Assembly: GCA_964618855.1 (NCBI GenBank) | Contig: CAZUCD010000032.1 | Span: 1 to 30,072 of the forward strand | Reading direction: 5' to 3' | Length of the DNA: 30,072 nt | Source of the DNA: CAZUCD01 sp964618855 | Lineage (GTDB): Bacteria > Sumerlaeota > Sumerlaeia > SLMS01 > JANRJK01 | In this document: piece by piece, positions 16,086 through 23,704 of the stretch | Layout: every line of letters begins with the position of its first letter | Position numbering within the stretch: the stretch's first letter is position 1 | Notes under the pieces: generated by a model | What the model saw: only the letters and a program-made list of their open reading frames with translations | Database searches by the model: none | Told to the model about the DNA's origin: nothing | Position numbers and translations under genes: made by a program

Positions 16086-16421
16086 ATGGCCGCACCCTCC
16101 CCACTTTGCATGCCCGCCGAACTGCGGGAAAAGCTCGCGCGCGGAGACGACTTCCTGCTCCTCGACGTGCGCACCGACGAGGAGTGGCGCATCGCCCGCA
16201 TCGAGGGCGCGCGCCTCATTCCCATGGACGCGATCCGCGGCTCCCTCGACGCGCTGGAGGAGCACCTCGACGGCGAGATCATCGTCATGTGCCACCATGG
16301 CGTCAGGTCCGCCAACGTCCAGGGCTACCTACTCTCGCAGGGATTCACCCGCGTGCGGAACCTTGTCGGCGGCATCGACAGGTATTCGGCCGAGGCGGAC
16401 CCCTCCATCCCTCGATACTGA
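16086..16421 (+). CDS. single-domain rhodanese
   Basis: A 111-residue rhodanese-like sulfurtransferase. The fold landmarks are LLLDVRTDEEWRIARIEGA (residues 24-42) and the active-site loop CHHGVRS (69-75), in which Cys69 would carry the persulfide. GFTRVRNLVGGIDRYS (86-101) is the usual C-terminal motif. It has no signal peptide, so it works in the cytoplasm. ATG 16086 has AGGA six bases upstream; an internal ATG at 16110 is less likely because the first helix would be shortened. The open frame continues upstream into the previous terminator and is not coding there. It is followed after 13 bases by a molybdenum-cofactor oxidoreductase and then thiamine genes, so a sulfur-transfer role is plausible. 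Single rhodaneses of this type have varied roles, and the acceptor is unknown. Confidence 0.9.
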   Translation: MAAPSPLCMPAELREKLARGDDFLLLDVRTDEEWRIARIEGARLIPMDAIRGSLDALEEHLDGEIIVMCHHGVRSANVQGYLLSQGFTRVRNLVGGIDRYSAEADPSIPRY

Positions 16422-16434
16422 CCGGAGTCGCGCG

Positions 16435-17058
16435 ATGAGCCTGTTCGACAAGTTCAAGCAGAAGGCAACCGCCACGGAAGCCGCTCCCCCGGGTCGCGTC
16501 CCCCCGGGTCAGAAGCTGACCAAGGGCTTCCCCGTGCTCACCTACGGGGAGACGCCCCGCCTCGAAGCGAAGTCGTGGACCTGCCGTGTTTTCGGACTCG
16601 TCGCGCGTGAGCACACATTCACGTGGGACGACCTCATGGCCATGCCGCAGACGGACGTCCTCTGCGACATACACTGCGTCACCACGTGGTCGAAGCTCGA
16701 CACGCGTTGGAGGGGCGTGCGGTTCCGCGACTTCATGGAGCACGTCTCCGCGAAGTGCGGATCCGTCGACCCGAGGGCCAAGTGGGTCATGCAGCACGGC
16801 ACGGGAGGCTACACGACCAACACGAGCCTCGAGGACCTTCTCGCGGACAACGTGCTCATAGCGCACACCTACGACGGCGCCCCCCTCGAGGCCGACCACG
16901 GGGGACCGGTGCGCCTCATGCTCCCGAAGCTCTACTTCTGGAAGAGCGCCAAGTGGCTCTCCGGCTTCGAGTTCATGGACGAGAACCGCCGCGGCTTCTG
17001 GGAAAGGAACGGCTACCACAACATCGGCGACCCCTGGAGGGAGGAGCGGTTCGGATGA
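16435..17058 (+). CDS. sulfite oxidase-like molybdopterin oxidoreductase
   Basis: A 207-residue protein of the oxidoreductase molybdopterin-binding (sulfite oxidase/MsrP-like) family. The Mo-ligand cysteine is Cys81 in DIHCVTTWS. RWRGVRFRDF (91-100) follows. The segment from GYTTNTSLEDLL to EADHGGPVRLMLPKLYFWKS (125-171) and KWLSGFEFMDENRRGFWE (173-190) are the core family motifs. It lacks a Tat or Sec signal peptide and the dimerisation domain of true sulfite oxidases, so it is a short cytoplasmic type whose substrate is not known. GGAG at 16424-16427 lies seven bases before ATG 16435. Its last codon overlaps the start of thiE as ATGA, so the genes are translationally coupled. No molybdopterin synthesis gene is in the window. 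Confidence 0.88.
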   Translation: MSLFDKFKQKATATEAAPPGRVPPGQKLTKGFPVLTYGETPRLEAKSWTCRVFGLVAREHTFTWDDLMAMPQTDVLCDIHCVTTWSKLDTRWRGVRFRDFMEHVSAKCGSVDPRAKWVMQHGTGGYTTNTSLEDLLADNVLIAHTYDGAPLEADHGGPVRLMLPKLYFWKSAKWLSGFEFMDENRRGFWERNGYHNIGDPWREERFG

Positions 17059-17741
17059 CCCCCGCCTTCACGGCTGCGGCGCGGGACCGCTCGGCGCCAT
17101 GGGACTTCCGCGGCTCCGTGCACGGCGAACTCTATTGCTTGACGGATCGCGCACTGTCGGGGCTGGGGCACCTGGACCAGGCGCGCCGCATGCTCGCGGC
17201 GGGCGTGCGCGTGATCCAGTTGCGGGACAAGACCGCGACCGACCAGGAACTGTCCGGGGATGCCCGCGCCATCGCGGCGCTCTGCCGCGAATCCGGTGCC
17301 TGGTTCATCATCAACGACCGGCTCCGCCTCGCGAGGGATTGCGGCGCCCACGGGGTGCACATCGGCCAGGGTGACGGCTCCATCGAGGCCGCCAGGTCGA
17401 TTCTCGGACCCGGCGCGCTCATTGGGCGATCCACGCACAACGAGGAGCAACTCCGCGCGGCATTGATGGAGCGGCCCGATTACGTCGCGGTGGGGCCCGT
17501 GTTCGGCACGCGGACCAAGGCCAACCCCGACCCCGAGACGGGGACCGGGCTGGTCGAGCGCGCCCTCGAGCTCGCTGGCGGCCTCCCCGTCGTCGCCATA
17601 GGTGGAATCGACCTCACGAACATAGACCGCGTTCCCGCGCGCGCCCTCGCGGCCGTGATCTCCGGCGTCGCCGCCGGCACGGACATCACCTCCGCCGCGC
17701 GGACCCTGCGCGCGCGTGCCCTCGCGAGGACCCGCGCATGA
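17055..17741 (+). CDS. thiE: thiamine-phosphate synthase
   Basis: ThiE joins the pyrimidine and thiazole halves of vitamin B1 to give thiamine phosphate. The protein has 228 residues in a TIM barrel. Motifs: VIQLRDKT at 53-60, FIINDR at 84-89, GVHIGQGD at 100-107, IGRSTHN at 123-129, the phosphate loop VGPVFGTRTKA at 146-156, and VVAIGGI at 179-185. The first 22 residues precede the barrel and are not family-typical. ATG 17055 overlaps the upstream stop (ATGA), and the gene overlaps thiL the same way, so three genes are coupled. I see no TPP-riboswitch-like sequence before the operon. Confidence 0.95.
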   Translation: MTPAFTAAARDRSAPWDFRGSVHGELYCLTDRALSGLGHLDQARRMLAAGVRVIQLRDKTATDQELSGDARAIAALCRESGAWFIINDRLRLARDCGAHGVHIGQGDGSIEAARSILGPGALIGRSTHNEEQLRAALMERPDYVAVGPVFGTRTKANPDPETGTGLVERALELAGGLPVVAIGGIDLTNIDRVPARALAAVISGVAAGTDITSAARTLRARALARTRA

Positions 17742-18775
17742 ACGCCCCCCGGCTTCTGCGCGACATCGGCGAGGGTGGACTCCTCCGCGAGCTTGCGCCT
17801 CTTCTGGAGCGCCACACCGAGGGCCTGCCCCTCCCGACGGGCGACGACGTGGCGGTCACGCCACCCGGCGGCCCCCTCGTGCGGCAGGCTTGGACCATCG
17901 ACACAATGGTCGAGGGGACACACTTCCGCTGGTGGCCCTCGCAGACTGCGCATGCGCTCGGGCGCAAGCTCGCCCACGTAAACCTGAGCGACCTTGCCTC
18001 GAAGGGTGCGCACCCGCGCTGGGCGCTGCTTTCCTGCGGATTCCCGGCGGACGCGGAGATTGACGCAGTCCGCCAGTTCTTCTCCGGCGTCGGCGCCGCG
18101 CTTGCGGAGGCCGGGGCGCGACTGGTGGGCGGGGACACGGTGCTCTCCCCGCAGTGGTCGCTCTCGCTGGCGCTGGCGGGGGAGCTTCCCCCGGGGGAGC
18201 CAATCGCGTCGCGCTCGCGCGTGCGGGCCGCGATGAACATCTATGCGACCGGATGGCCCGGGGAGAGCGCGGCGGGACTCGAGGTGCTCGAGGCAGCCGC
18301 CCCGCGGAGCGCAGATCCTGAGGGGCACCTGGTTGCCCGGCACCTCGCCCCGGAGGCGCGCCTGCGCGAGGGTTCGGCGCTATGCCGCGCGTTCTCAGAC
18401 CTCGCGATGATCGACGTCAGCGATGGCGTCGCCCACGAGTGCGCCGAGCTCGCCCGCGCAAGCGGCATTGCCATCGTGCTGTCGGACGCCCTGCTGCCGG
18501 TCTCACCCCGCCTCGCCGCGTTTGCCGGGGCCACGGGCAACTCCGCGGAGGAACTGCTCCTCTACGGTGGTGAGGACTACGAGTTGGTGTTTGCCACCTC
18601 AGCCGCGCCGGATGACGTCCAGGCCGTGCTGACCGGCGTGGGAACCGCGACGCCGGTCGCCCTCATCGGATTCGCGGAGGCAGGGAGCGGCGTGCACCTG
18701 CTCAGGCGCGGTGGCCGCCGCGAGACCCTGGGCCCCGGCGGATTCGAGCACTTCTCCCCCTTCGGGCCGGGCTGA
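17738..18775 (+). CDS. thiL: thiamine-monophosphate kinase
   Basis: ThiL phosphorylates thiamine phosphate with ATP to the active cofactor thiamine diphosphate, the step after ThiE. The 345-residue protein shows the family metal and nucleotide sites in order: GDDVAV at 35-40, DTMVEGTHF at 55-63, NLSDLASKGA at 82-91, GGDT at 131-134, DVSDGV at 226-231 and GGEDYELVF at 277-285. The ending GGFEHF (334-339) matches the usual C-terminal GFDHF. It starts in an ATGA overlap with thiE and is followed two bases after its stop by the LarC2-like gene. Confidence 0.95.
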   Translation: MNAPRLLRDIGEGGLLRELAPLLERHTEGLPLPTGDDVAVTPPGGPLVRQAWTIDTMVEGTHFRWWPSQTAHALGRKLAHVNLSDLASKGAHPRWALLSCGFPADAEIDAVRQFFSGVGAALAEAGARLVGGDTVLSPQWSLSLALAGELPPGEPIASRSRVRAAMNIYATGWPGESAAGLEVLEAAAPRSADPEGHLVARHLAPEARLREGSALCRAFSDLAMIDVSDGVAHECAELARASGIAIVLSDALLPVSPRLAAFAGATGNSAEELLLYGGEDYELVFATSAAPDDVQAVLTGVGTATPVALIGFAEAGSGVHLLRRGGRRETLGPGGFEHFSPFGPG

Positions 18776-18777
18776 TC

Positions 18778-19263
18778 ATGGGGGAACTGCTGCGCGAAAC
18801 GCTCGTCCTCCTCTCGGCCGACATCGACGACGAGACCCCTCAGGTGCTTGCGTGCGCACAGGCCCGCGCGCTCGCCGCGGGGGCGCTCGACTGCGTGCTC
18901 ATTCCGACGCACATGAAGAAGGGCCGGCCCGCGATCCGCCTCGAAGTCCTGTGCCGCGAGGAGCAGCACGCCCCCCTCGTGGAGCTCATCCTGCGCGAGA
19001 CATCGACGCTCGGGGTGAGGATTTCGCGGGTGGAGCGCGTGTCCCTGCCGCGCGTCATGCGGTGCATCGAGTGGCGCGGCCATTCCATCGCCGTGAAGCT
19101 CGCCCTCGACGGCGGCGCGGTGTTGCGCGCCACGCCCGAGTACGACGATTGCCTGCGCGTGTCGGAGGCGCTCGGGCTCCCCCTGCGGGCAGTGCTGGAG
19201 GGCGCCCGCGCCGCGGCCCTTGCACGTTTCCCGCCGGGATCCACGCCCGGCTCCGGGGACTGA
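18778..19263 (+). CDS. stand-alone LarC C-terminal-domain protein (LarC2-like)
   Basis: A 161-residue protein matching the C-terminal half of LarC (TIGR00299/DUF111 family), the CTP-dependent enzyme that inserts nickel into the pincer nucleotide cofactor of lactate racemase. Motifs match the family: SADIDDETP at 13-21, GALDCVLIPTHMKKGRP at 35-51, RETSTLGVR at 73-81 and ATPEYDDCLRVSEALGLPL at 118-136. The N-terminal half (LarC1) is missing: thiL ends two bases before the ATG, and no frame there could supply it. In lactobacilli LarC1 and LarC2 are joined by a programmed frameshift, and a solo LarC2 is not the usual arrangement. LarB and LarE are not in the window. It may have another metal- or nucleotide-related role, possibly structural. 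The stop is four bases before the uvrC GTG. Confidence 0.85.
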   Translation: MGELLRETLVLLSADIDDETPQVLACAQARALAAGALDCVLIPTHMKKGRPAIRLEVLCREEQHAPLVELILRETSTLGVRISRVERVSLPRVMRCIEWRGHSIAVKLALDGGAVLRATPEYDDCLRVSEALGLPLRAVLEGARAAALARFPPGSTPGSGD

Positions 19264-19267
19264 CCGC

Positions 19268-21286
19268 GTGGCGCGCAGAAGAAAGGGCACCCCGGACTGG
19301 GACGCGAGCCTGTCCGCCGAGGGAGCCGATGCGCTCCTCGGTCCGGAGGACGCCGCCGCCGAGGCCCTGCCGCAGCCCGCGCCCCTTGCGGGGGGCGCCA
19401 CGCTGGAGGAGCGCGTTGCATCGCTGCCCACCGGCCCGGGCGTCTACCTCATGCGCGACGCCGCGGGGAGGATCATCTACGTCGGCAAGGCCGCGAACCT
19501 GCGTTCGCGGGTGCGCCAGTACTTCCGCACCGGGGGCGACGAACGCCCGTTCGTGGACTACCTGCGCCGCCGCATCGCCGACGTGGAGTTCATCGTCACC
19601 GCGAACGAGAAGGAGGCGCTGCTGCTCGAGAACACACTGATCAAGAAGCACCGCCCAAGGTACAACATCCAGCTCAAGGATGACAAAACATACATCTCAC
19701 TCCGCCTGGACATCACGCATGAGTGGCCCCGCGTCCACCGCATCCGCCAGAGGCGGAGGGGGGACAGGGCGCTCTACTTCGGCCCGTACCACAGCAGCAC
19801 CGGGGTGAAGGAAACGCTGCGGTTCCTGCAGAAGCTCTTCCCGATCCGGTCGTGCCCGGACAACGTGCTGGCAAACCGCTCCCGGCCCTGCCTGCTGCAC
19901 CAGATTGGGCGCTGCTCCGCGCCCTGCGTCGGCCTTGCCGACCGCGCCGAGTACGACCGGAACGTCCAGGCCACCCTCCTGTTCCTGCGCGGGAAGTCGG
20001 ACGAGGTCGCCGACCTCCTGCGGCGAACGATGGAGCAGTATGCCGAGAACCTCGACTTCGAGCGCGCCGCCGTCGTCCGCGACCGCCTGCGTGGTCTTGA
20101 GCGCACGATGCAGAGGGAGAGCGTCCACTCGCACCGCGCCTTCGACCGCGACGTGATCGCGCTCAACCGCTCGCGTGGGACGATGATGGCCACGGTGCTC
20201 TACTTCCGGGGTGGGCGCCTGGAAGGGACGCGCCACTTCCACTTCCGCGACCAGGACGACGCCGACGGGGAGGTGATGGAGTCGTTCGTCTCGCAGCACT
20301 ACGCGGGTGGGCGCCCCGTGCCGCGCGACGTCCTGCTCGCGTCGCCGGTGGACGACCCGGGGGTGCTGTCGCGCGCGCTCTCGGAGCTCCGCGGCGGCCC
20401 CGTGCGCGTCACCGTGCCGGCCCGGGGCGCGCCGCGACGCCTGGCGGAGCTTGCGCGCAACAACGGGCGCGAGGCGCTCGAACGCCACCTGCTCGGAGAG
20501 CGCACGCGGGAGGGCATCCTGGAGGACCTCGCGGGCGCCCTTGGCCTCCCCGAGCCGCCCCGCCGCATCGAGTGCTTCGACGTCTCGAACTTCCAGGCTT
20601 CCTTCCCCGTCGGCTCGATGACATGCCTCGTCGATGGGGAGCCCGCGCGGTCGGAGTACCGCCGCTTCAAGGTGCGCACGGTGGATGGCCAGGACGACTT
20701 CGCCGCCATGCGCGAGATCGTCCTGAGGCGGTACCGCCGCATCCAGGCTGAGGGGGGCGCGATGCCCTCGCTAATCCTCATCGACGGGGGGAAGGGTCAG
20801 CTCAACGCTGCGTGCGATGCGCTTGCCGAGCTGGGATTGGCGGGGAAGGTGCCCATCGCCGGCATCGCAAAGTCCCGCGTCCTACCCTCGTCGCGAGGCA
20901 CGCAGGTCGTCCAGCACTCCGAGGAGCGCGTTTTCCTGCCGGGGCGAAAGAACCCGGTCGTCCTCAACCGCTCGAACCCCGCGCTGTTCCTGCTCGTCCG
21001 CGTGCGCGACGAGGCGCACCGGTTCGGCGTCGCCTACCACCGAAAGCGGAGGGCGGCCGCCGCGCTGCTGACGGGACTGGAGGGAATTGCTGGACTCGGC
21101 CCGCAGCGGCAGCGCGCGCTCCTTCGCACGTTTGGCAGCCTCGCCGGGGTGCGCGCCGCAGGGGCAGACGAACTCGCGCAGGTTCGGGGGATCAGCCCGG
21201 CCATGGCCGAACGCATCCTGCAAAGGATCGCCGAACCGGCAACTGGGCCGACCGGCGACATGCCTCCGGACGAACCCGGGCGATAG
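19268..21286 (+). CDS. uvrC: UvrABC system protein C (excinuclease)
   Basis: UvrC makes both incisions around a DNA lesion in nucleotide excision repair. The protein has 672 residues. An extra N-terminal stretch of about 45 residues precedes the GIY-YIG nuclease domain (52-135, GPGVYLMRD...IIYVGKA). Four cysteines, 196, 208, 216 and 220, have the same spacing as the iron-sulfur ligands of E. coli UvrC. The UVR motif that binds UvrB is at about 245-279. The RNase H-like second nuclease has FDVSN (Asp438), LIDGGKGQL (Asp507) and RDEAHRF (His584). A helix-hairpin-helix pair lies at 601-652. The start is GTG 19268 with GGGGA eight bases upstream; the frame continues to 19220 inside the LarC2-like gene. 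Confidence 0.95.
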   Translation: MARRRKGTPDWDASLSAEGADALLGPEDAAAEALPQPAPLAGGATLEERVASLPTGPGVYLMRDAAGRIIYVGKAANLRSRVRQYFRTGGDERPFVDYLRRRIADVEFIVTANEKEALLLENTLIKKHRPRYNIQLKDDKTYISLRLDITHEWPRVHRIRQRRRGDRALYFGPYHSSTGVKETLRFLQKLFPIRSCPDNVLANRSRPCLLHQIGRCSAPCVGLADRAEYDRNVQATLLFLRGKSDEVADLLRRTMEQYAENLDFERAAVVRDRLRGLERTMQRESVHSHRAFDRDVIALNRSRGTMMATVLYFRGGRLEGTRHFHFRDQDDADGEVMESFVSQHYAGGRPVPRDVLLASPVDDPGVLSRALSELRGGPVRVTVPARGAPRRLAELARNNGREALERHLLGERTREGILEDLAGALGLPEPPRRIECFDVSNFQASFPVGSMTCLVDGEPARSEYRRFKVRTVDGQDDFAAMREIVLRRYRRIQAEGGAMPSLILIDGGKGQLNAACDALAELGLAGKVPIAGIAKSRVLPSSRGTQVVQHSEERVFLPGRKNPVVLNRSNPALFLLVRVRDEAHRFGVAYHRKRRAAAALLTGLEGIAGLGPQRQRALLRTFGSLAGVRAAGADELAQVRGISPAMAERILQRIAEPATGPTGDMPPDEPGR

Positions 21287-21355
21287 GACGCCAGTCGGGC
21301 AGTCTTCGGAAAGTGACCGTCGGGTCTCGGATCCTGGACCCTCGAGGGCGACAGA

Positions 21356-21372
21356 CCGCCTGACGCAGGCGG
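21356..21372. terminator. hairpin between convergent uvrC and a membrane-protein gene
   Basis: CCGCCTG (21356-21362), loop ACG and CAGGCGG (21366-21372) form a perfect seven-base-pair stem in the 95-base gap between two converging genes. It could stop transcription from both sides, but neither side has a T-run. Confidence 0.45.
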
Positions 21373-21381
21373 GACGGCTCG

Positions 21382-22659
21382 CTAGTACTTCGGCAGCGGC
21401 TTCGCGCCCGGCGGAAGGGGGGGCGGCGGGCCTTGCGGAGAGAGCCGCCGCCTCGGGATCGGCGGCTCGAACCCATCCCGGATCCGAACGAGCAGGAACC
21501 AGTAGACGGCCGCGAACAACCCCGCGAGGAGGAGTCCCTCCAGCGCGACCACCAGCGCGGTGTATCCGTTTCCGACCGGCCACGGGAACGGGCGCGGTTC
21601 GACGATGTTGATGCCAAGGAGGGCCGCAGTCGCCCCTGCGAGCGCGATGCGGTAGGGCCGCTCGCGGAGCGTCCCCCCCGCGAAGCCGAACCCGCAGCCG
21701 GCCGCCACGAGCAGTCCGGCGAGCAGCGCCACCGCCAGCCCGCTGCCCCCGGGCGCCTGCCCGCCGAGGATGCCTCCCGTCGCGGCGACGAACGCCGCGG
21801 CCGCGGCCCCGAGCGGACTCGGACGCCGCAGGCTCCTCATCGACACGACGGCCGAAGCGCTCGCCGCGCACGCCAGCATCAGGCCGAACCTCATCCCGAG
21901 CACCTTCCAGTCGGGTGTCATCGTGTCCCCGGCCAGGGGCGAGGTCTCGTCCGCTGCGAAGAACTCCGCCACATCGGCGAACGTGCGCTCGAACAGCATC
22001 AGCACCAGGACCACGATCGCGGGCACGCACGCCACGTTCAGCACCAGGTACATTGTCCCGGTGCGCGTCATGGGCGCCTCGGCGCCGCTTCCCTCCTGGT
22101 CGTCGCGGTGGAGCTCCAGGACGAGGAAGTAGGCCGCGATGGCGGGGGGCACGGCGAAGAGCATGTTGGCGGCATTCTGGAAGAAGGGGCGCGCCGGAAC
22201 CAGTACCAGAAAGGCCGCCAGGGCGCCGACCACCGCCGCAGTCCGCGGCCTCGGCACCGAAGTGCCGGCAATGACGGCCATCGCAAAGGCTGCACACGCG
22301 GGGTACAGCAGCCCAACGAGGAAGGGGTGGCGGGGGGCGAACTCCCCCGCATGGATCCACCCGAGCGAAAGCGCGGGCAGAGCGGCCAGGTAGTGGAAAT
22401 TGTAGCCGTGCCGGACTCCGGGGCCGAGGCGCGTGCTTGCGGCCGCTGCCGCCACCCCAGCGAGCGCCAGCAGCACCGCGCCCCCAATCGCGGCCGGCGG
22501 AGTTTCGCGCCCCGGCACCGCCTCCTGCCTCAGGAGGAGCAGGAACGTCGCCAGCAGGAAGACCATCCCCGCAGCCACCGTCGGCAGCAGCGCGGAGCGA
22601 GGCTCCACGGCGTCGGGGAAGATCGGCCCCCGGTCTATGCGCTGGCCCGGCTCTCTCAT
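21382..22659 (-). CDS. polytopic membrane protein of unknown function with Pro-rich tail
   Basis: A 425-residue integral membrane protein with about ten hydrophobic segments, roughly at 25-44, 57-75, 88-103, 112-132, 139-156, 164-181, 201-223, 253-273, 284-300, 305-329, 337-352 and 366-391. A polar segment (about 183-199) and an acidic loop (about 226-250) lie between groups of segments. The C-terminal 30 residues are Pro/Arg-rich (PPIPRRRLSPQGPPPPLPPG) and probably cytoplasmic. I do not recognise a family. The start is the ATG at 22657-22659, which avoids overlap with ilvE; the frame extends to 22719. It lies 25 bases after the ilvE stop on the same strand, so it is probably co-transcribed, but nothing links it to amino acid transport beyond that position. 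Confidence 0.75.
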   Translation of the reverse strand: MREPGQRIDRGPIFPDAVEPRSALLPTVAAGMVFLLATFLLLLRQEAVPGRETPPAAIGGAVLLALAGVAAAAASTRLGPGVRHGYNFHYLAALPALSLGWIHAGEFAPRHPFLVGLLYPACAAFAMAVIAGTSVPRPRTAAVVGALAAFLVLVPARPFFQNAANMLFAVPPAIAAYFLVLELHRDDQEGSGAEAPMTRTGTMYLVLNVACVPAIVVLVLMLFERTFADVAEFFAADETSPLAGDTMTPDWKVLGMRFGLMLACAASASAVVSMRSLRRPSPLGAAAAAFVAATGGILGGQAPGGSGLAVALLAGLLVAAGCGFGFAGGTLRERPYRIALAGATAALLGINIVEPRPFPWPVGNGYTALVVALEGLLLAGLFAAVYWFLLVRIRDGFEPPIPRRRLSPQGPPPPLPPGAKPLPKY

Positions 22660-22684
22660 GGCTTCATGGCTTGGCAGGGTCGGG

Positions 22685-23557
22685 CTAGATCCGCGTCCCG
22701 TCCACAAGCACCATCTCACGGAACTTCGCCGTGAGGGCCTTCGTCATCGCACCCGCCACGCCGGAGCCGACCACGCGCCCGTCCACCTTCGTGATGGGCA
22801 TGATCTCCGCACCGGTGCCCGTGACGAACATCTCCTCGGCGACGTAGGCGTCATACTGCGTCAGGAGTTGCTCGCGGACGTCGATCCCCTCGGCGCGCGC
22901 AATCTCGATGACAGCATCCCGCGTGATCCCCCGAAGGGCGCCGACGTGTGTCGGGGGCGTCGAGAGCACCCCGTCCCGCAGCAGGAATACGTTCGCCGCC
23001 GTGCACTCCACGATGTAGCCTTGGTGGTTCAGCATCATCGCGTCGCGGACCCCGGCGTTCGTGGCTTCCATCTTCGCCAGGACGTTGTTGAGGTAGTTGA
23101 GCGACTTTACGCGCGGGTTGAAGGCGTCCATCGGCACGCGGCGGGTCGATGCCGTGATGATCGGCACTCCCAGTTCGTAGTCCTCGGGCGGAAAGAGGGC
23201 GATCTTCCCCGCGATGATGTAGACCGTCGGCTTCGAGCACTTCCGCGGATCAATGCCCAGGTCCCCCACTCCCCGCGTGATCACGGTGCGGATGTAGGCG
23301 TCCTCGATCCCGTTGCGACGCATCGTCTCGCAGTGCGCGGCCTCGAGGTCCTGCATGCTCATGGGGATCGTCAGCCCGATCACCTTGGCGCTGTCCCACA
23401 AACGCTCCAGGTGCTGGCGCAGGCGGAAGATGTTCCCGGAGTAGCACCGGATCCCCTCGAAGATGCCATCCCCGTACAGCAAGCCATGGTCATAGACGCT
23501 GACCAGCGCCTGTTCCCGCGGGAGGTACTGTCCATCGAGGTAGATGATCTGGCTCAC
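22685..23557 (-). CDS. ilvE: branched-chain amino acid aminotransferase
   Basis: A fold-type IV PLP transaminase of 290 residues, the short bacterial form. It should transfer amino groups to and from the keto acids of valine, leucine and isoleucine. Landmarks: YGDGIFEGIRCYSGNIFRL (28-46), the PLP lysine Lys151 in NPRVKSLNYLNNVLAK (147-162), VECTAANVFLL (183-193), GALRGITRDAV (206-216), and EEMFVTGTGAEIMPI (241-255). FEGIRCY and the Lys context favour IlvE over D-amino-acid transaminase or aminodeoxychorismate lyase. The start is GTG 23557 with AGGAG six bases upstream; the open frame continues to 24082, opposite the MCE gene, and is not real there. It is divergent from the MCE-protein gene. 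Confidence 0.93.
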   Translation of the reverse strand: MSQIIYLDGQYLPREQALVSVYDHGLLYGDGIFEGIRCYSGNIFRLRQHLERLWDSAKVIGLTIPMSMQDLEAAHCETMRRNGIEDAYIRTVITRGVGDLGIDPRKCSKPTVYIIAGKIALFPPEDYELGVPIITASTRRVPMDAFNPRVKSLNYLNNVLAKMEATNAGVRDAMMLNHQGYIVECTAANVFLLRDGVLSTPPTHVGALRGITRDAVIEIARAEGIDVREQLLTQYDAYVAEEMFVTGTGAEIMPITKVDGRVVGSGVAGAMTKALTAKFREMVLVDGTRI

Positions 23558-23563
23558 GGTTCG

Positions 23564-23568
23564 CTCCT
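23564..23568 (-). promoter_or_regulatory. Shine-Dalgarno (AGGAG) deciding the ilvE GTG start
   Basis: AGGAG on the minus strand stands six bases before GTG 23557, at the expected family N-terminus (SQIIYLDG). This supports the non-ATG start. Confidence 0.65.
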
Positions 23569-23704
23569 GAGTCTCGTGTTCTGCCCCGATGGAACCGCCC
23601 GCTGCGGTGGGACCGCAAGCACGGATGCCCCGACTGTTTCCGGTTGTCGCCGGCGAATATCGGGGCGACTTGGGGGTAGGTCTTTCAGGAGGAAGCGCGC
23701 GCCC

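Noticed and set aside
16000..16434. TPP riboswitch or other thiamine control element ahead of thiE
   Set aside because: I found no CTGAGA/CTGAT-type TPP core in the leader or between the genes. thiE starts inside an ATGA overlap, which leaves no leader of its own.
18700..18800. Programmed frameshift joining a LarC1 to the LarC2-like gene
   Set aside because: The upstream gene is a complete thiL with its own stop, and no LarC1 motifs occur in any frame there.
21433..22734. 433-codon plus-strand frame opposite the polytopic membrane protein
   Set aside because: It is Arg/His/Glu-rich shadow sequence. The minus strand gives regular membrane helices, so the minus gene is real.
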